DNA of 64,000 nucleotides from Pseudarthrobacter sp. NamB4 (GCF_005796185.1 NZ_VAHM01000006.1:62001-126000), one strand, 5' to 3'. Positions 35,153-43,626 are shown, counted from the stretch's first letter. A program made the numbers and translations. Notes: generated by a model from the sequence alone, not told the origin.

Positions 35153-38100
35153 CTAGCGCAGGGTAAGGATGAGTTTGGGTGCGGCGGTGCTGCCGGCTTC
35201 CTTGGAGTTGAGGTCCAGGCCGTCGGTGCTGCTGGAATCCATGCCGAGGCTTAGTTGTTGTCCGAGTTCCCCGGCCAGGGCGCTGGCGGTCAACGTGATG
35301 CTGTAGTTGGTGTTGGTTGTTGTTGGGCCGAAGGTGCCGATGCCGGTGCCCAGGGCCGGGCGGTTGTCGTAGGTGATCCCGCCTTCGGTCCAGCTGTCAT
35401 CGGTCACCAGCTGGATGTTCTGCTTGCCCGTGGACCCGCTTCCGGCGCTGCGCAGCTGCAGCGTGGCACTCTCCAGCGTCCTACCCGCGTACGCTGACAG
35501 GTCGAACTTCAAATACGAGATCTCCACCGGGCTGGCGTCCACACCCATAATGGTGCTCGTGCCATAGTTCGTGCCCGTCGCCCCGGCCGATACATAGCTG
35601 TCGGCGGTGACCGTGAGCGTCACGGTCTCGGACGTGCCGGTGGACGCCGAAGCGGTGGTGAACGTCCAGCTCTTGTCCGAGGCCAGCGCGTTACCGGCAA
35701 CATCCTTCACGCCGCTGGTGCCGCCCTTGATCGTCGCCGTGTAGATCGTTCCTGCCGCCAAGTCCGCACTCGGGTCCAGCGTCGCGATGCTGCCTGTGCT
35801 GTTGTACGTCACAGCGGCCGGCACCGTCGTCGTGCCCGCCGTCAGCGTGAACGTGGTCGACGTGATGGTCGAGGCGTTCATCGCCTCCGAGAACGACCCG
35901 GTCACATTCACGCTTACCGCCACACCAGTGGCACCACCAGCAGGAGACGTACCTGTCACCGTCGGAGCCGTCGTATCAGCACTCCCACCGCTGCCGGCGA
36001 GGGTAAGGATGAGTTTGGGTGCGGCGGTGCTGCCGGCTTCCTTGGAGTTGAGGTCCAGGCCGTCGGTGCTGCTGGAATCCAGGCCGAGGCTTAGTTGTTG
36101 TCCGAGTTCCCCGGCCAGGGCGCTGGCGGTGAGTGTGATGCTGTAGTTGGTGTTGGTTGTTGTTGGGCCGAGGGTGCCGATGCCGGTGCCGAGGGCCGGG
36201 CGGTTGCTGTGGGTGATGCCGCCCTCGGTCCAGCTGTCATCAGTGACGAGCTTGATGTTCTGTTTGCCTGTGGACCCGCTTCCGGCGCTGCGCAGTTGCA
36301 GCGTGGCCGTTTCGAGTGTCCTGCCTGCGTAGGGTGACAGGTCGAACTTCAGGTACGTGATTTCCTCTGTGTTGGCGTCTACACCCAGGATGGTGGATGT
36401 GCCGTAGTTGGTCCCCGTGGCCCCGGCCGAGACGTAGCTGTCGGCGGTGGCCGTGAGCGTCACGGTCTCGGACGTGCCGGTGGACGCGGAGGCGGTGGTG
36501 AACGTCCAGCTCTTGTCCGAGGCCAGCGCGTTGCCGGCAACATCCTTCACGCCGCTGGTGCCGCCCTTGATCGTTGCCGTGTAGATCGTTCCTGCCGTCA
36601 GGTCCGCACTCGGGTCCAGCGTCGCGATGCTGCCTGTGCTGTTGTACGTCACTGCGGCCGGCACCGTCGTCGTGCCCGCCGTCAGCGTGAACGTGGTCGA
36701 CGTGATGGTCGAGGCGTTCATCGCCTCCGAGAACGACCCGGTGACATTCACGCTTACCGCCACACCAGTGGCACCACCAGCAGGAGACGTACCCGTCACC
36801 GTCGGAGCCGTCGTATCAGCGGGCGCCGTTCCGAGTGGCCGGTCCGAGTACCAGTAACGCGAGGTGGCCTTGTTGCTGGCCATGACCACAACACCAGTGG
36901 TGGCGTTGACCTCCTGTTTTGTCGTGGTGACATTGTTCATGTTGGCGGACGCGCCGTCCTGGATCACCGGCGTTCCCCGCCCCGTGCCAAAGACAGGGCT
37001 GTCCATGGAAGCGGTCTTTTCGTAGATACTGCCGGACATACCCGAATACTCGCAGCCGGATACTGAGGTGGACGGCGCGGTATAGAACGCCCTTACCTGG
37101 TTGTTCGCCGTGTCCAGCAGTATCTGTGGGCGGGAAACACAGTCAGCGATGGTGGCGATGGTCGATTTCGTGAATGAACCTGTTCCGGGTTTAAAGACCA
37201 GGAGCTGCAACTGGGGCAGGGTCTTGTCCGAGGAGGTGGTGTCGAGGCTGGTCTTTGTTGCGGCGTATACGCGTCCTGCCGAATCAGCCAAGAGCGCTTT
37301 CAGATTCAAGTGGTCATCTGCCTGGCCTTTGCCTTGGATAGCAGGCTGCACATTCCACGACGATGCCGCAGTTGGGGAGGTTCCATCGGTACGGGTGGCC
37401 CAATAGACGGTTCCCGCTGGTTGGTCGCTCCACATCACTCCGATCTTTTTGCTGCCAAAGGCAACAACAGCCGAAATGTCATCCGGCGCAGGGTTTGGAT
37501 CCGCAACAGGCAGGACGAACGGTGAGCCCCAGCTCGTACCGCCAGGAGCGGATGCGTTCACGTACACGCTGCTGGTGTAGCCACTGGTCGAGCTGCCGGA
37601 AACCTGCGTCCACGTCGCCCAGATGGCACCGGTGGTGTCCTTGTCGATGGTCAAGGACTCGCTGCTGTTGTTGTTGATGTTGGTGGGGAAGCCAGTGTCA
37701 AGCGTGTACTTGCCGGACGCGTAGCTGTACCTGTACAGCTTCGCGGGCTGCCCTGACACTGAAACCTTTGTGCTGGAGTCCCCGGACACCGTCACCACAT
37801 GAGATGCAATGTAGAGCTTGTTGCCATCCCACAACGTATCCGACGAGGCACTGCTCCGGGTGTCATTCAACACCCCGGTGTTCACCCACGTCTTGGTGGC
37901 CCTGTCCAGCCGGTAGATCTGCCAACCAGTTCCCGTGGTCCACATCTGCGCCCACCACGACCCGTCGTTCCACCACAGCTTACTTTGCGGCTTATCCGCG
38001 GTCGGGGGATTTTCCAACCCGGAGTAACTGATGCTCTGATAGCCGTAGTTTTCGGCGGCCTGCGCAGGGCTGACAGCAGCAATCAGGCCAGCGAGGAATG

Positions 38101-38155
38101 CCATCGCAAGGGCGAGTGCCTGGGCCGTTGCGGTGGCAGGTTTGGGTCGTCGCAT
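35153..38155 (-). CDS. Secreted protein with beta-propeller-like domain and two Big_5 + DNRLRE/CBM96-like repeats
   Basis: A 1000-residue exported protein. From ATG 38155 it has a signal peptide (MRRPKPATATAQALALAMAF start, predicted cleavage after AQA at residue 33). Residues about 34-440 have many Trp and Asp-box-like turns, as in sialidase-like propellers. Then follow Ig-like Big_5 (about 445-560, TVTGTSPAGGATGVAVSVNV), a DNRLRE/CBM96-like beta-sandwich (about 570-718, SYVSAGATGTNYGTSTI), and a second copy of both (725-1000). It should bind carbohydrate outside the cell. No LPXTG or membrane anchor is seen. Longer frames to 38464 lack a signal. It sits beside the Wzz/kinase gene at the end of the polysaccharide locus. 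Confidence 0.82.
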   Translation of the reverse strand: MRRPKPATATAQALALAMAFLAGLIAAVSPAQAAENYGYQSISYSGLENPPTADKPQSKLWWNDGSWWAQMWTTGTGWQIYRLDRATKTWVNTGVLNDTRSSASSDTLWDGNKLYIASHVVTVSGDSSTKVSVSGQPAKLYRYSYASGKYTLDTGFPTNINNNSSESLTIDKDTTGAIWATWTQVSGSSTSGYTSSVYVNASAPGGTSWGSPFVLPVADPNPAPDDISAVVAFGSKKIGVMWSDQPAGTVYWATRTDGTSPTAASSWNVQPAIQGKGQADDHLNLKALLADSAGRVYAATKTSLDTTSSDKTLPQLQLLVFKPGTGSFTKSTIATIADCVSRPQILLDTANNQVRAFYTAPSTSVSGCEYSGMSGSIYEKTASMDSPVFGTGRGTPVIQDGASANMNNVTTTKQEVNATTGVVVMASNKATSRYWYSDRPLGTAPADTTAPTVTGTSPAGGATGVAVSVNVTGSFSEAMNASTITSTTFTLTAGTTTVPAAVTYNSTGSIATLDPSADLTAGTIYTATIKGGTSGVKDVAGNALASDKSWTFTTASASTGTSETVTLTATADSYVSAGATGTNYGTSTILGVDANTEEITYLKFDLSPYAGRTLETATLQLRSAGSGSTGKQNIKLVTDDSWTEGGITHSNRPALGTGIGTLGPTTTNTNYSITLTASALAGELGQQLSLGLDSSSTDGLDLNSKEAGSTAAPKLILTLAGSGGSADTTAPTVTGTSPAGGATGVAVSVNVTGSFSEAMNASTITSTTFTLTAGTTTVPAAVTYNSTGSIATLDPSADLAAGTIYTATIKGGTSGVKDVAGNALASDKSWTFTTASASTGTSETVTLTVTADSYVSAGATGTNYGTSTIMGVDASPVEISYLKFDLSAYAGRTLESATLQLRSAGSGSTGKQNIQLVTDDSWTEGGITYDNRPALGTGIGTFGPTTTNTNYSITLTASALAGELGQQLSLGMDSSSTDGLDLNSKEAGSTAAPKLILTLR
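35161..36820 (-). repeat. Two tandem ~820-bp repeats with 840-bp period inside one gene
   Basis: Positions 35161-35980 and 36001-36820 align without gaps at an offset of exactly 840 bp (280 codons). The Ig-like half is almost identical even at silent sites; the carbohydrate-binding half differs more. This points to recent duplication or gene conversion, and copy number could change by recombination. Confidence 0.9.
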
Positions 38156-38264
38156 CTCGGAATCCTTGCTGGAAGAACGCGCTTTCGCGGCACCCCAACC
38201 GTGCCGGAATTGCATTGGTGAACGTGAAGATGAAGGACAAGTTAGTCCGCGCTTCTCTCCGGGG

Positions 38265-38293
38265 GCAATAGGGTTTTTGGGGCCCACAGTCAA
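38265..38293 (-). promoter_or_regulatory. Promoter TTGACT-N17-TATTGC for the secreted repeat protein
   Basis: On the minus strand TTGACT (38293-38288) and TATTGC (38270-38265) are 17 bp apart. Transcription would start near 38258, leaving about a 100-nt leader before ATG 38155. The rest of the 490-bp space up to rpsF holds the rpsF upstream region, including a TAAGAT box at 38520-38525. Confidence 0.6.
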
Positions 38294-38597
38294 TAGGGAG
38301 TTGGGGGAAAGGGGAGCATTTCGTCCAAACTTGGTAGTTGCACCCAATAATCGGCGGTTCCTGGGGCTGATCACCTCGGGTACTTCGCAGGCCCCCGTCC
38401 GGAAGTTGCATGCTTTCCGGCGGGCGGTTTTCCACATACGGCCACATGTCCTACCCGCCCGCAACGGCGGCGGTTAGGCTCGAAGTCAAGGGCGAATCGC
38501 CTATCCGGTACAAATGCACTAAGATATTGAAGTCTGTGCTGCGTCCTGCCTCCGTTCCGGCGGTGGGGCTTCGCACGGTATCGCAAATGAACCTCCT

Positions 38598-38616
38598 GTT
38601 ACGGAAATGCCGTAAC
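38598..38616 (+). promoter_or_regulatory. Leader hairpin immediately upstream of rpsF
   Basis: GTTACGG (38598-38604) pairs with CCGTAAC (38610-38616) over a 5-nt loop. It ends 10 nt before the ribosome-binding site AAAGGAGGTG (38627-38636). CCG follows the stem, recalling the CCG element of known S6:S18 autoregulatory leaders, so it may let S6-S18 repress translation. That role is inferred. Confidence 0.45.
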
Positions 38617-38645
38617 CGCTTAGCCCAAAGGAGGTGGGTTCACAT

Positions 38646-38951
38646 ATGCGTCCTTACGAATTGATGGTAATCATCGACCCCGAGGTCGAAGAGCGTACCG
38701 TTGAGCCGTCGCTTCAGAAGTTCCTGAACGTCATCACCCACGATGGTGGAACCATCGAAAAGGTTGACATCTGGGGCCGTCGCCGTCTGGCTTACGACAT
38801 CAAGAAGAAGTCCGAAGGTATCTACGCCGTGGTGAACTTCACCGCCAAGCCGGAAACCGCGAAGGAACTTGACCGCCAGCTGTCTCTTAACGAGACCATC
38901 ATGCGCACCAAGATCATCCGCCCTGAAGAGCAGAAGGTTGTTGCTGAGTAA
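38646..38951 (+). CDS. rpsF: 30S ribosomal protein S6
   Basis: A 101-residue protein whose start [20 protein letters not shown] is diagnostic of bacterial S6. The body has [20 protein letters not shown] and a C-terminal [13 protein letters not shown]6 binds S18 on the platform of the small ribosomal subunit. ATG 38646 follows a near-perfect Shine-Dalgarno; an in-frame upstream codon at 38634 overlaps that site. It heads the rpsF-ssb-rpsR-rplI operon. Confidence 0.98.
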   Translation: MRPYELMVIIDPEVEERTVEPSLQKFLNVITHDGGTIEKVDIWGRRRLAYDIKKKSEGIYAVVNFTAKPETAKELDRQLSLNETIMRTKIIRPEEQKVVAE

Positions 38952-39024
38952 TTTCAGCACCGAACTTCATTTACCCCGCAGGAAACGCACTCTTCACCCA
39001 AAGGCTCGAACAAGGAGGCAGTAG

Positions 39025-39597
39025 ATGGCAGGCGAAACCACCATTACGGTCATCGGTAATCTCACCAATGACCCGGAATTGCGGTTCACACCGTCCGGTT
39101 CGGCAGTAGCGAACTTCACCATCGCTTCCACCCCGCGCACCTTTGACCGTCAGTCGAATGAGTGGAAGGACGGGGAAACCCTGTTCCTCCGCGCTGCCGT
39201 TTGGCGTGAAGCAGCCGAGAATGTCGCCGAATCCCTCACCAAGGGCATGCGCGTGATTGTCACCGGCCGCCTGAAGAGCCGTTCCTACGAAACCAAAGAA
39301 GGCGAAAAGCGCACCGTTATCGAGCTTGAGGTCGACGAAATCGGCCCCAGCCTGCGCTATGCCAACGCCAAGGTCAACCGCACCCAGCGCTCCGGCGGGG
39401 GTCAGGGCGGCTTCGGCGGCGGCAACAGCGGCGGCGGCTTCGGAGGAGGCAACCCTGGTGGAAACCAGGGCGGCAACTCCGGCGGAGGATGGGGCGGCGG
39501 CAACCAGCAGGCTGCACAGGACGATCCATGGGCAACGCCCGGAGTCTCCAACGCAGGCGGCTGGGGCAACGGTCCGGATTCCGAACCTCCCTTCTAA
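39025..39597 (+). CDS. ssb: Single-stranded DNA-binding protein
   Basis: A 190-residue protein. The N-terminal OB fold (about residues 1-110) begins [20 protein letters not shown] and includes [21 protein letters not shown] Gly/Asn/Gln-rich flexible linker follows, and the acidic tip ends DSEPPF, the partner-binding tail of SSB. It coats single-stranded DNA in replication and repair and recruits other proteins. AAGGAGGCAG precedes the ATG. Position between rpsF and rpsR is the conserved bacterial arrangement. Confidence 0.98.
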   Translation: MAGETTITVIGNLTNDPELRFTPSGSAVANFTIASTPRTFDRQSNEWKDGETLFLRAAVWREAAENVAESLTKGMRVIVTGRLKSRSYETKEGEKRTVIELEVDEIGPSLRYANAKVNRTQRSGGGQGGFGGGNSGGGFGGGNPGGNQGGNSGGGWGGGNQQAAQDDPWATPGVSNAGGWGNGPDSEPPF

Positions 39598-39677
39598 ACA
39601 CTAATTAAGGTCCGACGCCGGGACCGCAGCGGGTGCCTATGGCACTTGTGCGGATGCCGCCGCCGGACCACCACCAT

Positions 39678-39699
39678 CCCGTGGATCATGATCCACGGG
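39678..39699. promoter_or_regulatory. 22-bp perfect palindrome upstream of rpsR
   Basis: The palindrome has the core GTGGATCATGATCCAC flanked by CCC and GGG. It is followed by TAGAAT (39705-39710), a possible -10 box 12 nt before the rpsR ATG. It may act as an operator over an internal promoter, or as an attenuating hairpin between ssb and rpsR. Confidence 0.5.
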
Positions 39700-39722
39700 C
39701 TCCCTAGAATAGGAGCTCCACG

Positions 39723-39962
39723 ATGGCTAAGGCTGAACTCCGTAAGCCCAAACCAAAGTCCAACCCCTTGAAGGCCGCTGACATCACTGTCATCGACTAC
39801 AAGGACGTAGCATTGCTGCGCAAGTTCATCTCCGACCGCGGAAAGATCCGCGCCCGTCGCGTTACTGGCGTTACGGTGCAGGAACAGCGCAAAATCGCCC
39901 AGGCAATCAAGAACGCCCGCGAAGTTGCCCTGCTGCCTTACTCCGGCGCTGGCCGCGGTTAA
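39723..39962 (+). CDS. rpsR: 30S ribosomal protein S18
   Basis: A 79-residue protein with the S18 core [40 protein letters not shown] and the C-terminal [16 protein letters not shown]. It partners S6 in the 30S platform. It lacks the four-Cys zinc motif of some S18 paralogues, so it is the zinc-free type. AGGAGC lies upstream of the ATG. Confidence 0.98.
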   Translation: MAKAELRKPKPKSNPLKAADITVIDYKDVALLRKFISDRGKIRARRVTGVTVQEQRKIAQAIKNAREVALLPYSGAGRG

Positions 39963-39979
39963 GGAAGGGATTAACTAAC

Positions 39980-40432
39980 ATGGCAAAGCTCATTCTGACC
40001 CACGAAGTAACCGGTCTCGGTGCTGCTGGCGACGTAGTTGAGGTCAAGGACGGTTACGCACGTAACTACCTGCTGCCCCGCAACTTCGCCCTGACCTGGA
40101 CGAAGGGCGGCGAAAAGCAGGTTGAGTCCATCAAGGCTGCCCGCGCTGCCCGCGAGCACGCTTCCCTGGAAGATGCTCAGAAGCAGGCTGCTGCACTGCA
40201 GTCCAAGCCCGTCAAGCTCGTTGTCAAGGCCGGCGAAACCGGACGCCTGTTCGGCACCGTCAAGCAGGGCGACGTTGCTGCTGCCGTTGAGGCCGCTGGC
40301 CTCGGCAGCATCGACAAGCGCAAGGTTGAACTGCCCGTGCACATCAAGTCGGTTGGTTCGTACCAGGCCAACGTCCGTCTGCACGAGGATGTTGCTGCTG
40401 TCATCGAACTCGACGTGGTAGCAAGCAAGTAG
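39980..40432 (+). CDS. rplI: 50S ribosomal protein L9
   Basis: A 150-residue protein with the L9 N-terminal domain signature ([20 protein letters not shown], then [19 protein letters not shown]), a long central helix and a compact C-terminal domain ([20 protein letters not shown]). It binds 23S rRNA near the L1 stalk. AAGGAAGGG precedes the ATG, 17 nt after the rpsR stop. It is the last gene of the operon, followed by a strong terminator. Confidence 0.98.
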   Translation: MAKLILTHEVTGLGAAGDVVEVKDGYARNYLLPRNFALTWTKGGEKQVESIKAARAAREHASLEDAQKQAAALQSKPVKLVVKAGETGRLFGTVKQGDVAAAVEAAGLGSIDKRKVELPVHIKSVGSYQANVRLHEDVAAVIELDVVASK

Positions 40433-40464
40433 TCTTTAGGGCCAACAGTCCTGACTGCACGAGA

Positions 40465-40501
40465 GACCCCCGCTGCCGCATTCCGGCCGCGGGGGTCTTT
40501 T
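40465..40501 (+). terminator. Rho-independent terminator of the rpsF-rplI operon
   Basis: GACCCCCGC (40465-40473) pairs with GCGGGGGTC (40489-40497), extended inside by CCG/CGG, and is followed by TTTT (40498-40501). Confidence 0.9.
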
Positions 40502-40532
40502 GCGTGCCGCGTGCTGGCGGTTCAGCTGGTGA

Positions 40533-40538
40533 TAGCCT
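40533..40538 (+). promoter_or_regulatory. -10 box for leaderless PhzF-family gene
   Basis: TAGCCT lies 6 nt before GTG 40545, and no ribosome-binding site is seen. Confidence 0.5.
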
Positions 40539-40544
40539 GCACCG

Positions 40545-41396
40545 GTGACTTTCGAAGCGCCCCGCCGCCGCCCCTTCCATCAAGTCGATGTCTTCTCCAG
40601 TGAGCCGTACCGCGGCAACCCGCTTGCCGTCGTCATCGATGGCGAGGGGATGTCTGCTGAGCAGATGCAGCAGTTCGCCAACTGGACCAATCTGTCCGAA
40701 ACCACCTTTCTTCTGCCCCCGGCGGATCCCCGCGCCGACTACCGGGTCAGGATCTTCACCGGCAGTGAAGAGTTTCCCTTCGCGGGCCACCCTACGCTGG
40801 GATCGGCGCACGCGTGGCTCGAGTCCGGCGGCATGCCGCAGTCCAGTGGCTTCCTGGTGCAGGAGTGCGCTGCCGGCCTCGTCCGGGTGAAGTGCGACGA
40901 CGGCCGGCTGGCCTTCGCGGCCCCGCCGCTGACGCGCTTTGGTCCCGTGGATGGAAGCGTAAGGCATCAAATTTGCGCATCCCTCGGGCTGCCCGCTGCC
41001 GAGCTGCTGGACGCCTCATGGTTGATGAATGGCCCCGAATGGATCGGTGTGCTGCTTCGTTCCGCCGAGCAGGTCAGGGCGCTCAAGCCCGACTTCGTTG
41101 CCATGGGGAGCTTGAAGCTTGGTGTCATAGGCCCCGAGCGAGGGTCCAGCGGCACCGATTTCGAAGTCCGCACCTTCATCCCCGGCGACGCCTCCGTGGA
41201 AGATCCTGTCACCGGAAGTTTCAACGCCGGTGCAGCGCAATGGCTTATCGGCAGCGGAAGAGCGCCCAAACAGTATGTTGCTGCCCAGGGGACCATGCTG
41301 GGCAGGGCGGGCCGGGTACACGTGAGCGCCGAGGGCGGGGAGATCTGGATAGGCGGTGACTCGACCACCTGCATCCGCGGGTTGGTGCTGGTATAG
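40545..41396 (+). CDS. PhzF-family epimerase/isomerase
   Basis: A 283-residue protein. RPFHQVDVFSSEPYRGNPLA and the active-site NLSETTFLLPP (Glu about residue 47) are diagnostic of PhzF-like enzymes, followed by REEFPFAGHPT-like FPFAGHPTLGSAHAWL. The C-terminal half repeats the fold, with RTFIPGDASVEDPVTGSFNA. Characterised members isomerise small metabolites by proton shifts. No phenazine genes are nearby, so its substrate is unknown. The leaderless GTG start fits the -10 box upstream. Confidence 0.92.
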   Translation: MTFEAPRRRPFHQVDVFSSEPYRGNPLAVVIDGEGMSAEQMQQFANWTNLSETTFLLPPADPRADYRVRIFTGSEEFPFAGHPTLGSAHAWLESGGMPQSSGFLVQECAAGLVRVKCDDGRLAFAAPPLTRFGPVDGSVRHQICASLGLPAAELLDASWLMNGPEWIGVLLRSAEQVRALKPDFVAMGSLKLGVIGPERGSSGTDFEVRTFIPGDASVEDPVTGSFNAGAAQWLIGSGRAPKQYVAAQGTMLGRAGRVHVSAEGGEIWIGGDSTTCIRGLVLV

Positions 41397-41437
41397 GCGG
41401 GCCGGGAATACCCGCGGCCTCCCCGCAGTTCAGCTAT

Positions 41438-41455
41438 TACATGCATATGCATGTA
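41438..41455. promoter_or_regulatory. 18-bp perfect palindrome, probable operator of the FMN reductase gene
   Basis: TACATGCATATGCATGTA is an exact palindrome centred 40 bp before ATG 41486. Its form and place suit a MarR- or PadR-type redox or drug sensor. No regulator gene lies next to it. Confidence 0.6.
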
Positions 41456-41485
41456 GCATGGAATGAACGAGCCCAGGAGAATGCT

Positions 41486-42112
41486 ATGGAAACCCGCCGC
41501 ATCACCGTCCTATCCGCCGGACTCGGCTTACCGTCGTCAAGCCGCCTGCTGGCTGACCAGCTGGCTGCCTCGGCCGAGCGGCAGTTGCGCGATGCCGGCT
41601 TCAGCGTGAGCGTGGACGTGGTGGAACTTCGCGACCTGGCCGTGGACATCGCGAACAATTTCGTGACCGGCTACGCTGCACCCCGCCTGGCCGAGGTGAT
41701 TGCCAACCTGGGGGCCTCGGACGGTATCATCGCTGTTTCGCCCGTCTTCAGCGCGTCCTACAGCGGGCTGTTTAAGTCCTTCATCGACGTGCTTGAACCC
41801 AAGTCCCTGGAGGGGAAGGCCGTCCTGCTGGGCGCCACTGGCGGCACCGACCGGCACCAAATGGTCCTGGACTACGCCATGCGCCCGCTGTTCAGCTACC
41901 TGCGCACCAGGATGGCTGCCACGGGCGTCTTTGCCGGTCCCCAGGACTGGGGGACCACGGACGACGGCGGTTCGTCGCTTTCCGAGCGGATCGACCGGGC
42001 CGCCGGGGAGTTCGCGCGCCTCCTCGAAGGCCCTCAGCCGGGTCGCAAGCCCGCCCCCATGGAATCCCTGCCGTTCGAGCAGCTGCTGGCGGGCATTTCC
42101 GGGAACGGCTGA
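41486..42112 (+). CDS. NADPH-dependent FMN reductase family protein
   Basis: A 208-residue flavodoxin-like protein. RRITVLSAGLGLPSSSRLLA holds the phosphate loop for FMN, and IIAVSPVFSASYSGLFKSFI with LLGATGGTDRH are typical of the CE1759-type reductases of Actinobacteria. It should reduce FMN or quinones with NAD(P)H. ATG 41486 follows CCCAGGAGA. The start at 41441 would lie within the palindrome upstream. Such reductases often supply FMNH2 to LLM monooxygenases, but none is adjacent. Confidence 0.88.
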   Translation: METRRITVLSAGLGLPSSSRLLADQLAASAERQLRDAGFSVSVDVVELRDLAVDIANNFVTGYAAPRLAEVIANLGASDGIIAVSPVFSASYSGLFKSFIDVLEPKSLEGKAVLLGATGGTDRHQMVLDYAMRPLFSYLRTRMAATGVFAGPQDWGTTDDGGSSLSERIDRAAGEFARLLEGPQPGRKPAPMESLPFEQLLAGISGNG

Positions 42113-42123
42113 CGGTTTCGCGC

Positions 42124-42693
42124 CTAATCGTCCAGCAGCTCGATGAACTCCCTGGCCTGCTTCATTGAAATATCTGAATGCCTGGTGAGCGCCGTGGCGG
42201 CAGCCTCCATGTCCCCATTGCGCGCCAGGGTGCGGATCCTGCCGTAAATTTCGTCGTTCAGCATGTTGCTGCTTACCTCACGGGTCACATCGCCTTTGCT
42301 GGCGATGGCGCGGTAGCGGTATGGGAACCGCTGAGGGACATCGTCCTCGTCATCGGCTTCTGCGGGGGGAGCCTCCGGGCCCCGGTAGGGCTGGGGGTGT
42401 GCTGCCAGGGCTCCGACGGCGTCACGTGAGGCGCGCAGCCCGTCGCCGGTGACTTCGTAATACAGCTTGATGGCGGCCATAGCCTGGCCTTGAGCGATGA
42501 GTGCATACAGACGGCGGTGTTCGTCTTCCGAGAGCTTCGCAGCCGCCGCACGGGCGAGGTCGGCTCGATTAGCTGCCGGCGCCGGGGGCACCGAGTCAGC
42601 AACTGCCTTTCGCCGGGTCAGTGCCCGTGCCGCCAGGATGACTCCCGCGGCCACGGCCAGGAGGATGAGCACAGGGACCACAAGCGATTCCAT
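42124..42693 (-). CDS. Membrane-anchored protein with two L7/L12-C-terminal-like helical domains
   Basis: A 189-residue protein with an N-terminal membrane helix (VVPVLILLAVAAGVILAARA) and a cytoplasmic part. Residues about 58-95 (LYALIAQGQAMAAIKLYYEV, then TGDGLRASRDAV) closely resemble the ribosomal L7/L12 C-terminal domain pattern. The last ~45 residues (IYGRIRTLARNGDMEAAATA) look like a second, diverged copy. ATG 42693 starts 1 nt after the upstream stop. I cannot name its function; contact with translation factors is a speculative reading of the L7/L12-like part. Confidence 0.65.
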   Translation of the reverse strand: MESLVVPVLILLAVAAGVILAARALTRRKAVADSVPPAPAANRADLARAAAAKLSEDEHRRLYALIAQGQAMAAIKLYYEVTGDGLRASRDAVGALAAHPQPYRGPEAPPAEADDEDDVPQRFPYRYRAIASKGDVTREVSSNMLNDEIYGRIRTLARNGDMEAAATALTRHSDISMKQAREFIELLDD

Positions 42694-42695
42694 TT

Positions 42696-42971
42696 TCAAA
42701 GCCGTTCTCTGTACTTCCTGGCCGCGGCCAGGTCTGATTGCATCGCCTGGGCGTTCTGGCTTGGCCGCGTCGCGGCCTCCAGGCGGGCCCGTGCAGCCGT
42801 AGCAGCCTGGACCTGGGCGGCATAGTGCCGGGCCGAGCGCTCGGCCAGGTCACGCTGGTATTTTTCGGCATCCGAAATGCCTGAACTGCGCGGGCTGAGG
42901 GCGGTGGCCAGCCCCCAGATGAGCGCCACCAAAACGAATGCCGGCAGCAGCACCAGCAGCAGTTCGCTCAT
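42696..42971 (-). CDS. Small membrane protein with coiled-coil-like tail
   Basis: A 91-residue protein. Residues 3-26 are a membrane helix (ELLLVLLPAFVLVALIWGLA), followed by a charged, Ala-rich helix likely to form a coiled coil. It is directly upstream of the L7/L12-like membrane protein (2-nt gap) and in the same style, so the two may work together. I do not recognise a family. Confidence 0.6.
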   Translation of the reverse strand: MSELLLVLLPAFVLVALIWGLATALSPRSSGISDAEKYQRDLAERSARHYAAQVQAATAARARLEAATRPSQNAQAMQSDLAAARKYRERL

Positions 42972-43626
42972 GTATAGAGCTTATGCCAGATCCCGTTTAT
43001 CCACAGCAATATGCCTGCCTCTGCATAGCGGCATGGTTCGCGGCCAGTGGGGTTCCCTCCCGGCATATTCCGGTCGGGACCCACCTGTGAATGAACTGGG
43101 TCACGGCCCCTTGGGGCGGCACCACGTGACTTGGCGCCAGCATGGCCTGTGGATGAAATTCTGTGGAAGAAATATTTGCTCCACATGCTTGGGTCAGTGT
43201 TTTTGCAGGTCAAGCGGCTGTAGAGCGGCAAACTTTGTTTCTTTCCACAGCCTTTCCCACAGGCTGTGCACAAGCTAAGCCGCTTACTGCACAGGTTCTC
43301 CACAGGCAGGCCTGCTTGCTGGCTTGGTGGCTGGAGCGAGGGGGGCTAGCGTAGCGGGGTGCCTGTTATTCAGGGCCCCTAAAGTTCCGGACCAGTGCTG
43401 AAACAGCACTCTCACGGCACCACGGGAACCCGAAGAAAGGCCTGTTGTGGAAAACCTGTGGATGCTGGGGATAACTCCCGGTGTTCCGGCTGGTCACGGT
43501 GGGCGCCCTGCATTGTCAGGCCCTGCTGGTACACCTGTAGAGGCGGCTGGGCACGGCTTGCGGGCAACGCCACAGCAGGATGGTTAAGTACCGGGCAGGT
43601 CCCGGATCACATGGAGGACGGCAGCT
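42972..43626. promoter_or_regulatory. 655-bp region upstream of dnaB rich in DnaA-box-like sites
   Basis: No gene is seen. A perfect DnaA box TTATCCACA sits at 42997-43005. Related CCACAG-type sites occur in both orientations at about 43148, 43162, 43243, 43256, 43297, 43445 and 43456, mostly with TTT or TTC before CCACA. A small hairpin GTGCTG-AAA-CAGCAC lies at 43393-43407. The region may bind DnaA to control dnaB. It is not AT-rich and dnaA is absent, so it is not a standard oriC. Confidence 0.5.

Noticed and set aside
35161..36820. CRISPR or phage repeat array
   Set aside because: The repeats are long, in frame and inside one coding gene, not short direct repeats with spacers.
35787..36857. 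Several plus-strand open frames opposite the secreted repeat protein
   Set aside because: They arise from the antisense of G/C-rich Thr/Ala repeats; they lack ribosome-binding sites and protein-like composition.
42972..43626. Chromosomal origin of replication
   Set aside because: DnaA-like sites occur, but the region is not AT-rich and no dnaA or dnaN gene is adjacent.
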